NCBI RefSeq assembly: GCF_001984095.1
Contig: NZ_LYVQ01000054.1
Location: 1-32,863 of the forward strand
Source: Pelomonas sp. KK5
GTDB taxonomy: Bacteria; Pseudomonadota; Gammaproteobacteria; Burkholderiales; Burkholderiaceae_C
Reading direction: 5' to 3'
Length of the DNA stretch: 32,863 bases
Positions 8,126 through 18,276 of this stretch are shown here, piece by piece. The position numbers and the translations under genes are program-made. Positions within the stretch are counted from its first letter, which is position 1, and each line of letters starts with the position of its first letter. The notes beneath the pieces were generated by a model. It saw nothing but the letters and a program-made list of their open reading frames with translations, made no database searches and was not told the DNA's origin.

Positions 8126-9405
8126 GCGACAGCTTTTTCAACGCCCTCGCCGCACTGCTGCTGCTGCTGCTGCGCCAGGGCCTCCAGGCAGATCTGCTCG
8201 AACACGCTGGCCGCCACGCGGTGGCCGAACCGACGTTCGACCAATTCGCGCGCCTGGACTGCGATGCGCTTGCGCCGAGATGCGTCGCCGAGCAGCGCCA
8301 GCACCGCCTCGGCCAGTCCCGCAGCGTCGTCGCGGCACAGCCAGTCGCGCTCAGGCTCGGTGTCAAGCCCCTCCATGCCGATCGAAGTCGACACGATCGG
8401 ACAGCCCATCGCCATGGCCTCGAAGGCCTTGATCCGCGTGCCGCCGCCGACCAGCAGCGGAATCACGAACACCTGCGAGGCCCAGACGTAGGTACGCACG
8501 TCATCGACGCGGCCAGTGAAATCGACGTTGCGAGTGGTCTGCTGCGTCAACTGCACCAGCGCCGGCGGCGGCGTGCGGCCGACGACCTTGAACTGGGCGC
8601 GCGGCTCCTTCGCGAGCACGCGCGGCCAGACTTCGGTAACGAAGAAGCGGATGCCGTCGATGTTGGGGTCCCAGTCCATCGAGCCGGTGAACACGACCGT
8701 CGGCGGCGTCTGCTCGTCGATCTCCGGCATCGGCTTGAAACGGAAGAAGTCCAGGTCCACGCCGGTGGGAATCGCCCGCACGCGGCGCAGGCCGTGCTGC
8801 TCGCGGAACTGCCTCGCATCGCGTTCCGAGACGGCGATCACCGTGTCGAAGCCGTGCAGCGCCTCGCGCTCGAATCGCTCCATCTTGCGGAACTGCGAGG
8901 ACCAGACCAGGCGCCGTGCAGGATCCTTGGCCTGCTCGGCATGGCGGCGGAAGATCTCCGCCTCGACGTTGTGCGTGAAGCACAGACTCGCGACACCGGA
9001 AGGCCGCGTCGCCCGCAGCACAGCGGCATGGACGAAATCGAACACGACGACGTCGATGTCCGGCCGCGCCAGCACGCGCTGCACGGCGGCCATGCCGGCC
9101 GCGGACTTGTCGACGACGACATTGGCCGGCAGTTCGCCGAGCAGGTCGATCACACGACGCCAGTTCGGCCGGCGAGGTGATGGCGTCCAGGGTACGAACT
9201 CGTCGCAGACGCCGGCGATCTCGGCTGCCCAGCCCGCCCGTTGCTCATCGCTGGCCATGCAGACGAGGACGATTTCGAAGGCGCCGCCCTTCAGGCCGCG
9301 CAGGATGTTGGTCGTGCGAATGCGCCCGCCCGTGTCATTCGGGAACAGGAACTGCGGCGAGACAAAGGCCAGCCGCGGGCGGCGTTCGGCGACCTGCATC
9401 ATCAC
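8122..9405 (-). CDS. glycosyltransferase family 4 protein with C-terminal polyglutamine
   Basis: A roughly 427-residue GT-B glycosyltransferase. Seen: FVSPQFLFPNDTGGRIRT at the N-terminus, SLCFTHNVEAEIF, the hinge IPTGVDLDFF, FTGSMDWDPNIDGIRFF, and the donor-site GGGTRIKAFEAMAMGCPIVST. It is similar in style to the exosortase-associated stp1 group (TIGR03087) but less typical than the gene at 18273-19484. Near the C-terminus it has six consecutive Gln encoded by a CAG run (8155-8172). The start is GTG 9405, ATG 9402 or ATG 9399; GTG is best spaced from GAGGG, and all overlap or abut the upstream AlgD-type gene's TGA. It is translationally coupled to both neighbours. Confidence 0.88.
   Translation of the reverse strand: MMMQVAERRPRLAFVSPQFLFPNDTGGRIRTTNILRGLKGGAFEIVLVCMASDEQRAGWAAEIAGVCDEFVPWTPSPRRPNWRRVIDLLGELPANVVVDKSAAGMAAVQRVLARPDIDVVVFDFVHAAVLRATRPSGVASLCFTHNVEAEIFRRHAEQAKDPARRLVWSSQFRKMERFEREALHGFDTVIAVSERDARQFREQHGLRRVRAIPTGVDLDFFRFKPMPEIDEQTPPTVVFTGSMDWDPNIDGIRFFVTEVWPRVLAKEPRAQFKVVGRTPPPALVQLTQQTTRNVDFTGRVDDVRTYVWASQVFVIPLLVGGGTRIKAFEAMAMGCPIVSTSIGMEGLDTEPERDWLCRDDAAGLAEAVLALLGDASRRKRIAVQARELVERRFGHRVAASVFEQICLEALAQQQQQQCGEGVEKAVA
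8155..8172. repeat. (CTG)6 / (CAG)6 trinucleotide repeat
   Basis: Six perfect CTG units on the plus strand encode the Gln6 run near the C-terminus of the minus-strand glycosyltransferase. In-frame length change would only alter the Gln run. Confidence 0.95.
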
Positions 9406-10718
9406 CAGCAGATGCCCTCGTACTCGGCAGCGCCGCTGTCGCGCAGATCGGCGTAGCCGGACAGGTCGATGATGCGCTTGCCTGGCGCCATCGCCGCGAT
9501 CACCTGGCGCGCCTCGGCATCCGCATGGCCGACAACGATCACCTCCGCGCCATCCAGGGCCGCTTCCGGCGTCTCGCGCAGCAGGCGGTCGAGGTGCGGA
9601 ATCTCGCGCTCGATGAATTCCTTGTTCTTGCCCAGCAGTTGCGAAAGCTTGACGAACCGGTCGAAGATCGCGATCTCGAACCCCTTGCCCAGCAGTTGCT
9701 CGGCCAGCGCCACCAGCGGCGAGTCGCGCATGTCGTCTGTACCTGGCTTGAATGCAAGGCCGAACAGCGCAACCCTCTTTCGGCCGTCGCGGGCGATCAG
9801 CCGGTAGGCACCCTTGATGTGCGCCTCGTTGCTGTCCAGAAGGCCGGCCATCGCGGGCACCGGCACTTCCTTGTCACGGGCCAGCGTCAGGAAGCCCTTG
9901 ACTTCCTTGGGCAGGCAGGAGCCGCCGAAGGCAAAACCTGGCCGCAGGTAAGCCGGCGAGATGTTCAACTGCTTGTCCTGGCAGAAGATCTTCATCACTT
10001 CTCGGCCGTCCAGCCCACAGGCCTTCAGCACTGTGCCCGCCTCGTTGGCGAACACGATCTTCATCGCGTGAAAGACGTTGCACAGGTACTTGACCGATTC
10101 GGCCACGCGGCAGGACGTGCGCACGAACTCGCCGGGGATGCCCTGATACATCGCCTTCATCGTTTCGTACCCGGCTTCATCGACGCTGCCGACCACAGTC
10201 TGCGGCGGCTGGTGAAAATCCTTGACCGAGGAACCTTCGCGCAGGAACTCGGGGTTGAACACCAACGAGAGCCGGTCACCGACCTTACGGCCCGCGGCCT
10301 TCTCGAGGATGGGCTGGATGCGATCCTCTGTCGTTCCAGGCTGCACGGTACTGCGCAGCACGATCGTATGCGCGCTGGCCTTCTTCGCCACGACGCGGCC
10401 GATCTGAGCGACCACCGCATCCACCGCGCTCAAATCCGGTTCGTAGTTGGCCTTGGACGGCGTGGCGACCGAGATCAGAGTGACGTCCGTATTCAGGATA
10501 GCAAACTCGACATCCTGCGTCGCCTGCAACTGGCCGGCCTGCCGGGCGGCGCCGATCAGCTCGTTGATACCCTCCTCGACGACGGGCGATTGGCCGTCGT
10601 TGATCATCGCGACCTTCTGCGGGTTCGTGTCCACGCCGATCACCGAATGGCCCAACTCGGGCAGGCACGCGCATGAGACCGCGCCGACGTAACCCAGGCC
10701 GAAGACTGATATTTTCAC
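9402..10718 (-). CDS. algD: GDP-mannose 6-dehydrogenase (AlgD type)
   Basis: A 438-residue nucleotide-sugar dehydrogenase oxidising GDP-mannose to GDP-mannuronate with two NAD+. Seen: N-terminal NAD fold FGLGYVGAVSCACL, VRSTVQPGTT-like LRSTVQPGTT, NPEFLREGS, and the catalytic cysteine in GFAFGGSCLPK at residue 268, the same number as Cys268 of Pseudomonas AlgD. The protein also ends in EGICW as AlgD does, which separates it from UDP-glucose dehydrogenases. The start is GTG 10718 with GAGGG eight bases upstream. No alginate polymerase (Alg8/Alg44), epimerase or AlgA homologue is present, so mannuronate is probably used in a heteropolysaccharide rather than alginate. It follows the amidotransferase after 42 bp, the largest gap in the operon. 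Confidence 0.88.
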   Translation of the reverse strand: MKISVFGLGYVGAVSCACLPELGHSVIGVDTNPQKVAMINDGQSPVVEEGINELIGAARQAGQLQATQDVEFAILNTDVTLISVATPSKANYEPDLSAVDAVVAQIGRVVAKKASAHTIVLRSTVQPGTTEDRIQPILEKAAGRKVGDRLSLVFNPEFLREGSSVKDFHQPPQTVVGSVDEAGYETMKAMYQGIPGEFVRTSCRVAESVKYLCNVFHAMKIVFANEAGTVLKACGLDGREVMKIFCQDKQLNISPAYLRPGFAFGGSCLPKEVKGFLTLARDKEVPVPAMAGLLDSNEAHIKGAYRLIARDGRKRVALFGLAFKPGTDDMRDSPLVALAEQLLGKGFEIAIFDRFVKLSQLLGKNKEFIEREIPHLDRLLRETPEAALDGAEVIVVGHADAEARQVIAAMAPGKRIIDLSGYADLRDSGAAEYEGICW

Positions 10719-10760
10719 TGCTGTTTCCCTCTTCCGATTGTTCTGTGCGAGACAGGCCGT

Positions 10761-12686
10761 TCAGGCGGCAAGCGCCTGCTGCGCGTGTGCACTGTCGCCA
10801 ACGACGTTGCGCAGGAACGCGTCGTACATCAGCAGCGACCACAGCGGCGTGCTGTGGTCGCGCGCGCCGCTCTCGTGCTGCTCGATCAGACGCTCCACCG
10901 TCTTGAGGTCGAACCAGCCCGAATCGGCCAGCGGTCCCTCGCGCAGCTGCGCGCGCAGGCGCTGGCGCAACGGGCCGCGGAACCACCTGACCAGCGGCAC
11001 GGCGAAACCCATCTTCGGGCGATACAGCACATCGTTCGGCAAGTACGGCTCCATCGACTTCTTGAGCATCACCTTGCCCTCGCCTTGGCGCATCTTCAGC
11101 GAGGACGGCAGCGTGGCGAGCCACTCGACAATCTTGTGGTCCATCAGCGGCTCGCGCACCTCCAGCGAATGCGCCATGCTGGCGCGGTCGACCTTGGTAT
11201 TGATGTCGCCAACGAGGTAGGTCTTGGTGTCGATGTACTGGATCAGGGCGAGCGGATCGTCGGTGCCGGCGTTGTCGGCATGGCGCTTGAACACCTCGCG
11301 GGCGTTGTAGCCGCCGAGTTGGGCCTTGAACGCATTCGTATAGAGCTGGCTGCGGTCCGCATCGCGGATGAAGGACATGCTGTGGAAGTAGGCCTCGACC
11401 GAGTTGCGCGCCAGCGCCTGGAAGGTCGTCTTTGCACGGAACACGCGAGGCGCCCAGTCGGCCTTCGGGTAGAGCTGGCCAAGCGTGCCGAACAGCGGCC
11501 GGCGCACACCCAAGGGCAAGGCTGAACGCATGCGCTCTTCCATCAGATGCAACTTGTAGCGGCGGTAGCCACCGAAGGTCTCGTCGCCGCCGTCACCCGA
11601 GAGCGCCACCGTCACGTGCTTGCGCGCGAGTTGGCAGACGCGGTAGGTCGGGATGGCCGAACTGTCGGCATAGGGCTCGTCATAGAGACGCGCAAGCGTG
11701 TCGACCAGTTCGAAGTCATCGCTGTGCACGGTCTCGACGTGATGGTTCGTGCGGTAGCGGTCGGCCACCATCTGCGCGAACTCGGATTCGTTGAAAGCCG
11801 GATCGTCGAAGGCGATCGAGCAGGTATTGACGGCCCCGGCCGACTGCTCCGCCATCATCGCCACCACGGCACTCGAATCGACGCCACCGGACAGGAACGC
11901 GCCCAGAGGCACCTCGGCGATCATCCGCAGGCGCACCGATTCCTTCAACCGGGCGACCAGTTCCTCCTGAGCATCCTGCTCACAGATCTTCGCGTCGAGC
12001 GTGAAGCGCACGTCCCAGTACGGCCGCGGCTCTCCCACCGGTTCACCGCGGCGGATCAGCAGCGAACATGCCGGCGGCAGCTTCTTCGCCGTGCGGAAGA
12101 TCGTGCGCGGTTCGGCCACGTAGCCGAGCGCGAAGTACTCCTCGACGGCCAGTGGGTCGATGTCCCTGCGCAGGCCACCGTGGGCCATGACGGACTTGAG
12201 CTCCGAACCGAACAGCAGGTGGCCGTTGTCCAGCAGGGCGTAGTACATCGGCTTGACGCCCATGCGGTCCCGCGACATGAACAGCGTCTGCCGGTTGCGG
12301 TCCCAGATCGCGAAGGCGAACATGCCGCGCAGCCGCTGCACGCAGTCCTCGCCCCAGGCCTCCCAGGCATGGACGATGCACTCGGTGTCGCTCTTGGTGT
12401 GGAAGCGGTAACCCAATGCCTGCAACTCGGTCATCAGCTCCTGGTAGTTGTAGATCTCGCCGTTGAAGACGATGGCCACGGAGCCGTCCTCATTGAACAG
12501 CGGTTGCTGGCCGGTAGCGATATCGATGATCGACAGCCGCCGGTGGCCGAAGCCGAGTCCGGGCTCCAGGTGCAGGCTGCCTTCGTCGGGTCCTCGGTGC
12601 TGCTGCGAGTCGTTCATCCGCTGCAGTACCGATCGGTCCAGATCGCTCTTGCCGCGGGTATCGAAGATTCCGGTGATTCCACACAT
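10761..12686 (-). CDS. XrtA system amidotransferase (asparagine-synthase family, TIGR03108 type)
   Basis: A complete 641-residue glutamine-dependent asparagine-synthase-like amidotransferase. Cys2 opens the Ntn-glutaminase domain (MCGITGIFDT), followed by HRGPDEG, Arg49-Arg50, FNGEIYN at about 74-80 and the Asp of KSDTE near 101. The synthetase domain has SGGVDSS at 266-272 and SGDGGDETFGGYRRY. The sequence reads like exosortase A-associated amidotransferase 1. Family knowledge (for example WbpS-type enzymes) supports amidation of hexuronic acid carboxyls, which fits the two uronic-acid dehydrogenases nearby. ATG 12686 gives the required N-terminal Cys2; the open frame continues upstream but is spurious. 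It starts 2 bp after the stop of the preceding glycosyltransferase. Confidence 0.92.
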   Translation of the reverse strand: MCGITGIFDTRGKSDLDRSVLQRMNDSQQHRGPDEGSLHLEPGLGFGHRRLSIIDIATGQQPLFNEDGSVAIVFNGEIYNYQELMTELQALGYRFHTKSDTECIVHAWEAWGEDCVQRLRGMFAFAIWDRNRQTLFMSRDRMGVKPMYYALLDNGHLLFGSELKSVMAHGGLRRDIDPLAVEEYFALGYVAEPRTIFRTAKKLPPACSLLIRRGEPVGEPRPYWDVRFTLDAKICEQDAQEELVARLKESVRLRMIAEVPLGAFLSGGVDSSAVVAMMAEQSAGAVNTCSIAFDDPAFNESEFAQMVADRYRTNHHVETVHSDDFELVDTLARLYDEPYADSSAIPTYRVCQLARKHVTVALSGDGGDETFGGYRRYKLHLMEERMRSALPLGVRRPLFGTLGQLYPKADWAPRVFRAKTTFQALARNSVEAYFHSMSFIRDADRSQLYTNAFKAQLGGYNAREVFKRHADNAGTDDPLALIQYIDTKTYLVGDINTKVDRASMAHSLEVREPLMDHKIVEWLATLPSSLKMRQGEGKVMLKKSMEPYLPNDVLYRPKMGFAVPLVRWFRGPLRQRLRAQLREGPLADSGWFDLKTVERLIEQHESGARDHSTPLWSLLMYDAFLRNVVGDSAHAQQALAA

Positions 12687-12688
12687 GG

Positions 12689-13822
12689 CTAAAGCCCCTG
12701 ATAGACGTCTGCATAGCCGGCAACCATGGCCTGAAGGCTGAAATGCTCCACGGCACGGCGGCGCGCCGCGGCACCGTGTTGCAAGCAGCGGTTGGCGTCC
12801 GACACGTAATTCTCGATCATCGCAGCCAATGCGCGATCGTCGCCGGCAGCGAAACCCTCGCCAACGACACCCGGGTCCAACAATTCCACATTCCCGCCGA
12901 CCGCGCTGGCCAGCACAGGCACGCCGCTGGCCATCGCTTCCAGCAGCGTGTTGGAAATACCTTCGTTCAGCGATGGCAGGACGAAGACGTCGAAACCGCG
13001 CAGCAGGTCCGCGATGTCGTTCCGCGCGCCGGCGAACCAGGTCTGGCCCTCGATGCCCAATTCGTCGGCGAGGCGGTGCAAGGATTCGCGCATCGGTCCG
13101 TCGCCCACGAGGGCCAGACGCAGGCGCCCGCGCCACTCCGGCCAGCGTTCCAGCACCGAGGCGAAAGCCCGCAGCAACGTGGCTTGATCCTTGACCTGCT
13201 GCAACCGGCCAACCGTACCGATGACGAACGGGTCCGCCGCCTGCAGTTCGGCCGGCAGCAGGCGATGGGCGCCGGCCTCGGCCGGCCGGAAGCGGCCGAC
13301 ATCCACGCCGTTGTAGATCTGGCGGATCAGTCGTCGCGGCGCACCCCAGCGCTCGGACATCGTGCGCTCGAGATCGCGCGACACCGAAACGAAGCGCTGC
13401 ACCAGCGGCGCATGGAGCCGGCGCAGCAACGCGGGCTTGCTCGCCTGGCCGCTCAGGTTGTCGACGTCGTAGCCATGCTCGCTATGCACCGTCTTGGCAC
13501 CGGCCAGCCGGGCCGCCAGCAAGGCGTCGAGCCCAGACAGCCCGCGCGTATGCACGATGTCCGGCCGCAGCTGGCGGAATATCCGCCACAGCCGCCAGCG
13601 CAGCCGCCAGGCACCGATCTTCGAGCGGTGCATTGCATGGACCTCGACGCTCGTGTCCTCGATCCGGTCGCGGAAGTCGGAGTAGTCTTCGATGCAGACG
13701 ACGGCATGCCGGAAGCGATCCTTTGGCATGCGGTTGATCAGGTTCACCACACCGTTTTCCATCCCGCCAATCACGAGGTGGTGGATCACATGAACGATCA
13801 GCAGCGGCTTCGTACGGCTCAT
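12689..13822 (-). CDS. XrtA-associated glycosyltransferase (TIGR03088 type)
   Basis: A 377-residue GT4-family sugar transferase. Seen: the N-terminal block VIHHLVIGGMENGVVNLIN, typical of the PEP-CTERM/EpsH1-associated stp2 family, then VHTRGLSGLDALLAARLAG, HSEHGYD, the hinge IYNGVDVGRF, GTVGRLQQVKDQATLL, and the donor site LPSLNEGISNTLLEAMASGVPVLA. It would add one residue of the EPS repeat unit on the cytoplasmic face. ATG 13822 shares its A with the TGA of the upstream gene (TGATG), so translation is coupled. The longer open frame upstream is the antisense-free extension inside the preceding gene and is not used. Confidence 0.92.
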   Translation of the reverse strand: MSRTKPLLIVHVIHHLVIGGMENGVVNLINRMPKDRFRHAVVCIEDYSDFRDRIEDTSVEVHAMHRSKIGAWRLRWRLWRIFRQLRPDIVHTRGLSGLDALLAARLAGAKTVHSEHGYDVDNLSGQASKPALLRRLHAPLVQRFVSVSRDLERTMSERWGAPRRLIRQIYNGVDVGRFRPAEAGAHRLLPAELQAADPFVIGTVGRLQQVKDQATLLRAFASVLERWPEWRGRLRLALVGDGPMRESLHRLADELGIEGQTWFAGARNDIADLLRGFDVFVLPSLNEGISNTLLEAMASGVPVLASAVGGNVELLDPGVVGEGFAAGDDRALAAMIENYVSDANRCLQHGAAARRRAVEHFSLQAMVAGYADVYQGL

Positions 13823-15405
13823 CACCGCCCCAGGCACTGATAGAGGAACGCGGCGTCGGTGAATTGCCAGTGGATGCCACGGCGCATCACGTTCCAACGG
13901 TCGATCGTTCCAATGTTGCTGCCCCCGTAGGCCGCCAGGCAACCTCGGTAGCCGGCCTCGCGGACCAGTTCGCGGCGCTCGTCATTCATCTGGTGCCGCC
14001 CGCCGTACGGGTAGGCCAGGATCATCTCCTGCGTACCGAGCTCGCGGTCGATGTCGACGCGCGACTGGCGCAGTTCGTCCCGCACGGTCTCGGCAGACTC
14101 GGCCACGCAATCGATGTGGTTGACCGTGTGCGAACCGACCGTGAAGCCCGCCCCTTTCAGTGCGCGGATCTCGTCCCAGCTCATGACCGGGATGGCTGCA
14201 TTGCCGCGCCGCACATCGTGCGGAAAGCGATGCTCCGTGTCGACGATGCCGGTGGACACATAGAAGGAACAGGGCACGCGGTGACGGCGCAGGATCGGCG
14301 CCGCGTTCAGCCAGTTGTCGCGATAGCCGTCGTCGAAGCTCACCGCCACCAGCGGCCGGCGGCTCCGATGCACCTGGTCCATCGACAGTACCTGGTCGAT
14401 CGACAGCAGTTCGCAGTGGCGGCGCAGCAGCAGCATCTGCCGCTCGAACTGCTCGACGCCGACACTGAGGTTGTCCCGCGCATCGTCGCAGACACGGTGG
14501 TACAGCAGCACCGTTACACGCGGTGCTGCGAGGCGCCAGCCCGCGAAGCGATGCCAGGCGAAGGCCAGTCGGGACCAGAGGTTCTTCACGGCAAGCTTCG
14601 CCGGCGCCTGACCGGGCGGCTCCATCCGCTTCAGCCTGCGTTTCATCTCGGCCTGCTGCGCCAGCGTCGGCTTGCGCCAGGTGCGACCCTCGCCGCGCTG
14701 CGCAATCGGCTCAGGCGCCCTACCCTCCAGCATCGCGATCGCCACCTCGCAGACGAGGTCCACGCCTATCTCGTCCAGCCGCACCTGCAGGCCGCGCGGT
14801 GTCGAATAACGCTCGCGCCCGACGCGACCCTCGGCCAGCAGATCTCCCTGGTCAAGCTTCTCGTTGACCCGATGCACGCTGCAGCCAACGCTTGCCTGAT
14901 CGCTCCAGATCTCCCAGAACGACGGAGGCATGCCGCGAAATTCCGGCAGCTTGCCCTTGTGGAGGTTGATCGTGCCGAAGGCGGGCAGCGTGAACAGCGG
15001 CGCTCGCAGGATCGGCGCGGCCAGCGACAGGCCCAGCGCCGGCGCGAATTCGCGGACCATCGCAAGACAGGCTTCGCCGTGAATGTCATCGACGCGGACA
15101 ATGCGCACATTGCCGCGATCGCGCAGCACCTCGAGCTCGTATTCGCCGCCGGGCGCCTGCGGCCCGGGCCCGGCCGCGGGGGCCGACCGCAGGCGACGGA
15201 GAATGTCGCTCACCTGATACGGAATCCAGCGCCAGCCGTTGCGCCGCAGATTCAGCCACTGGCTCTTCAGCAGGCGCTTCGGGGTGCGCTCCGGCGCATG
15301 CACGAGCACGAGCCACGACAGGCCGGGCGCGCGATCATCGAGTTCGACGATGTTGCGGCGGACCGTATAGCTCAGGTCGCTCGTGAAGACGACCAGCTTG
15401 CGCAT
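13822..15405 (-). CDS. formyltransferase - polysaccharide deacetylase fusion
   Basis: A 527-residue two-domain protein. Residues about 1-245 resemble a formyltransferase (GART/Fmt/ArnA-N fold): INLHKGKLPEFRG with Asn147 and His149, and LDQGD with Asp188, match the Asn-His-Asp catalytic triad. Residues about 295-520 form a NodB/CE4 deacetylase: LLYHRV, SFDDGYRDN at 356-364, SHTVNH with His426 and His430, and AYPYGG. A basic linker joins them. The pairing suggests N-deacetylation of an amino sugar followed by N-formylation of the freed amine, though this is inference. TTG 15414 also opens the frame, but ATG 15405, five bases after the upstream TGA with GAG spaced before it, is preferred. Its TGA overlaps the next ATG. 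I see no signal peptide. Confidence 0.85.
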   Translation of the reverse strand: MRKLVVFTSDLSYTVRRNIVELDDRAPGLSWLVLVHAPERTPKRLLKSQWLNLRRNGWRWIPYQVSDILRRLRSAPAAGPGPQAPGGEYELEVLRDRGNVRIVRVDDIHGEACLAMVREFAPALGLSLAAPILRAPLFTLPAFGTINLHKGKLPEFRGMPPSFWEIWSDQASVGCSVHRVNEKLDQGDLLAEGRVGRERYSTPRGLQVRLDEIGVDLVCEVAIAMLEGRAPEPIAQRGEGRTWRKPTLAQQAEMKRRLKRMEPPGQAPAKLAVKNLWSRLAFAWHRFAGWRLAAPRVTVLLYHRVCDDARDNLSVGVEQFERQMLLLRRHCELLSIDQVLSMDQVHRSRRPLVAVSFDDGYRDNWLNAAPILRRHRVPCSFYVSTGIVDTEHRFPHDVRRGNAAIPVMSWDEIRALKGAGFTVGSHTVNHIDCVAESAETVRDELRQSRVDIDRELGTQEMILAYPYGGRHQMNDERRELVREAGYRGCLAAYGGSNIGTIDRWNVMRRGIHWQFTDAAFLYQCLGR

Positions 15406-15410
15406 CGCGC

Positions 15411-16697
<1,287 letters not shown>

Positions 16698-16716
16698 CTC
16701 GAGAGTCCCTTCCTTC

Positions 16717-18276
16717 CTATTGCTTGCTCGTTCGATTGTCGCCGAGGCCGGAGCTGCGGGCGCCCTTCAGCCAACTGTCCAACGCGTCGGCGTTGTCACG
16801 CAGGAAACCAGTCAAGGCCGGCTCGCCGGCGCCAAGCTCGCCATCTTCCTCGACGTAGACGATGACGGCCGCGCCATCATCACCCCGACCCGAAAGCCGC
16901 TCGAGGACACCGTCCGCCTTGGCCCGCAAGTCGCTCGGCGTCCAGTTGCCATTGACCCAGTACGACTGCGCCACGCGCAGCCGCCTGGGCGCGCCGTTGC
17001 CGGCCAAGGGGCTGCCGCGCAGCAGTGTGGTGCGAAAACGGCGCTCACCGACCGGCAGCGCGCCATGCTCGACCGCAGCCCAGGTGTGATCGTCCGCATG
17101 AACCACGACGTTGTCCGAGCTGATCAGCTTGCTGTCGTAGCTTTGGTTCCGGTAGTAGGCCACGTAGAGGCCGATGCTGCGCTCCTCGCCGCGCCTGTGG
17201 AAGCTGCCGTGGAACTCGGCCATAGGTGCGACGAAGGCAGGCACGTAGGCAGTCACCGCCGTCGGGCCAGCCTCCCAACCCCGGCTGCTGAGGTCCGGCC
17301 TGGCCAGCACCGGCGGGGCGCTCGGCAGTGCCGAGTTGATTCGCGCTGCAAGCAGCGGTGGCGTGGCAACCAGCAAGGCAAGCAGCACCGGCACTGCAAA
17401 AGCGCGGCCGGCGGAGGCGTCGGCATCCCGAGCAGGCGTCGAGGACGGCCCCGAGACGACATCCGGCTCGGCCCAACGCGCACCGATCAGGAACAACGCC
17501 AGCATCACGATGCCGAAGAACACCCAGCCGTAGATCAGATGGTCGACGCCGGTGGCGATGCGATTGTCGGACAAGTGGCCCAGCATCACGATCATGTAGG
17601 CTCGCATCCAGTTCGCGACCAGCGGCAGGAGCGCAGCCACCCCGATGAAGATCAGGCGACGCTTGAGCTTGCGATAGTTCAGGTATGCAAACAGCGTACC
17701 GACCATCACCGAGGCGATCAGGTAGCGGATGCCGCTGCAGGCCTCCACGACGGACCAACTCCCCGACGGAATGACAAACTGCAGGCCCTCGCGGTAGACC
17801 GGCACGCCGGTGAGGCGCAGTGCCGCGACGGTGACGTCCGCCGTCCATTCCATCAATTGCGGCATGACGAACTCGCCGGCCGGGACGCAGAAGAACAGGA
17901 AGGCGAGCGGAAACGCAATTTGCCAGGCGACCCGCCGGCCCAGCACCGCTGGCACAGCCAGCACCAGGATCGCGACGAAGGCGAACTGGCTCAACACGTT
18001 GACGGCCGCCATGTCAGCCACCAGCCACAACAGCGCCATCACCGCGAACGGCAACACGAATAGTGGGGACGGTCCCGGGCGCAGCGCAGTCAGCGCGGCC
18101 CGCTGCCGCCAGATCAACCACAGCGCGATCGGAGGCACGACCCACGCATGCGCGAAAGTGCCGGAGCGGTCCCAGATCTCCACCATCGCGAGGCCGGTAC
18201 GGCCATAGCCGACGATGATCGCGGCCTCGAGCAGCGCCAGCAAGAGCAGCGACCGGCGCCAGGCGGCACACATCAT
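16717..18276 (-). CDS. xrtA: exosortase A fused to EpsI (XrtA-EpsI)
   Basis: A 519-residue membrane protein. Residues about 1-270 form the exosortase core with about eight membrane segments: Cys180 in VVEACSGIRYL, Arg225 in ANWMRAY, and His246 in HLIYGWVFF, the expected Cys-Arg-His set of the cysteine transpeptidase-like active site. Residues about 295-515 are one more membrane anchor and a periplasmic EpsI-type domain with SRGWEAG, YRNQSYDSKLISSDN and QSYWVNGNWT. Exosortase A recognises C-terminal PEP-CTERM signals and is coupled to EPS production in Gram-negatives. ATG 18276 overlaps the upstream TGA (ATGA) with AGGGG before it; ATG 18273 is a close alternative. No PEP-CTERM substrate is in the window. 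Confidence 0.93.
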   Translation of the reverse strand: MMCAAWRRSLLLLALLEAAIIVGYGRTGLAMVEIWDRSGTFAHAWVVPPIALWLIWRQRAALTALRPGPSPLFVLPFAVMALLWLVADMAAVNVLSQFAFVAILVLAVPAVLGRRVAWQIAFPLAFLFFCVPAGEFVMPQLMEWTADVTVAALRLTGVPVYREGLQFVIPSGSWSVVEACSGIRYLIASVMVGTLFAYLNYRKLKRRLIFIGVAALLPLVANWMRAYMIVMLGHLSDNRIATGVDHLIYGWVFFGIVMLALFLIGARWAEPDVVSGPSSTPARDADASAGRAFAVPVLLALLVATPPLLAARINSALPSAPPVLARPDLSSRGWEAGPTAVTAYVPAFVAPMAEFHGSFHRRGEERSIGLYVAYYRNQSYDSKLISSDNVVVHADDHTWAAVEHGALPVGERRFRTTLLRGSPLAGNGAPRRLRVAQSYWVNGNWTPSDLRAKADGVLERLSGRGDDGAAVIVYVEEDGELGAGEPALTGFLRDNADALDSWLKGARSSGLGDNRTSKQ

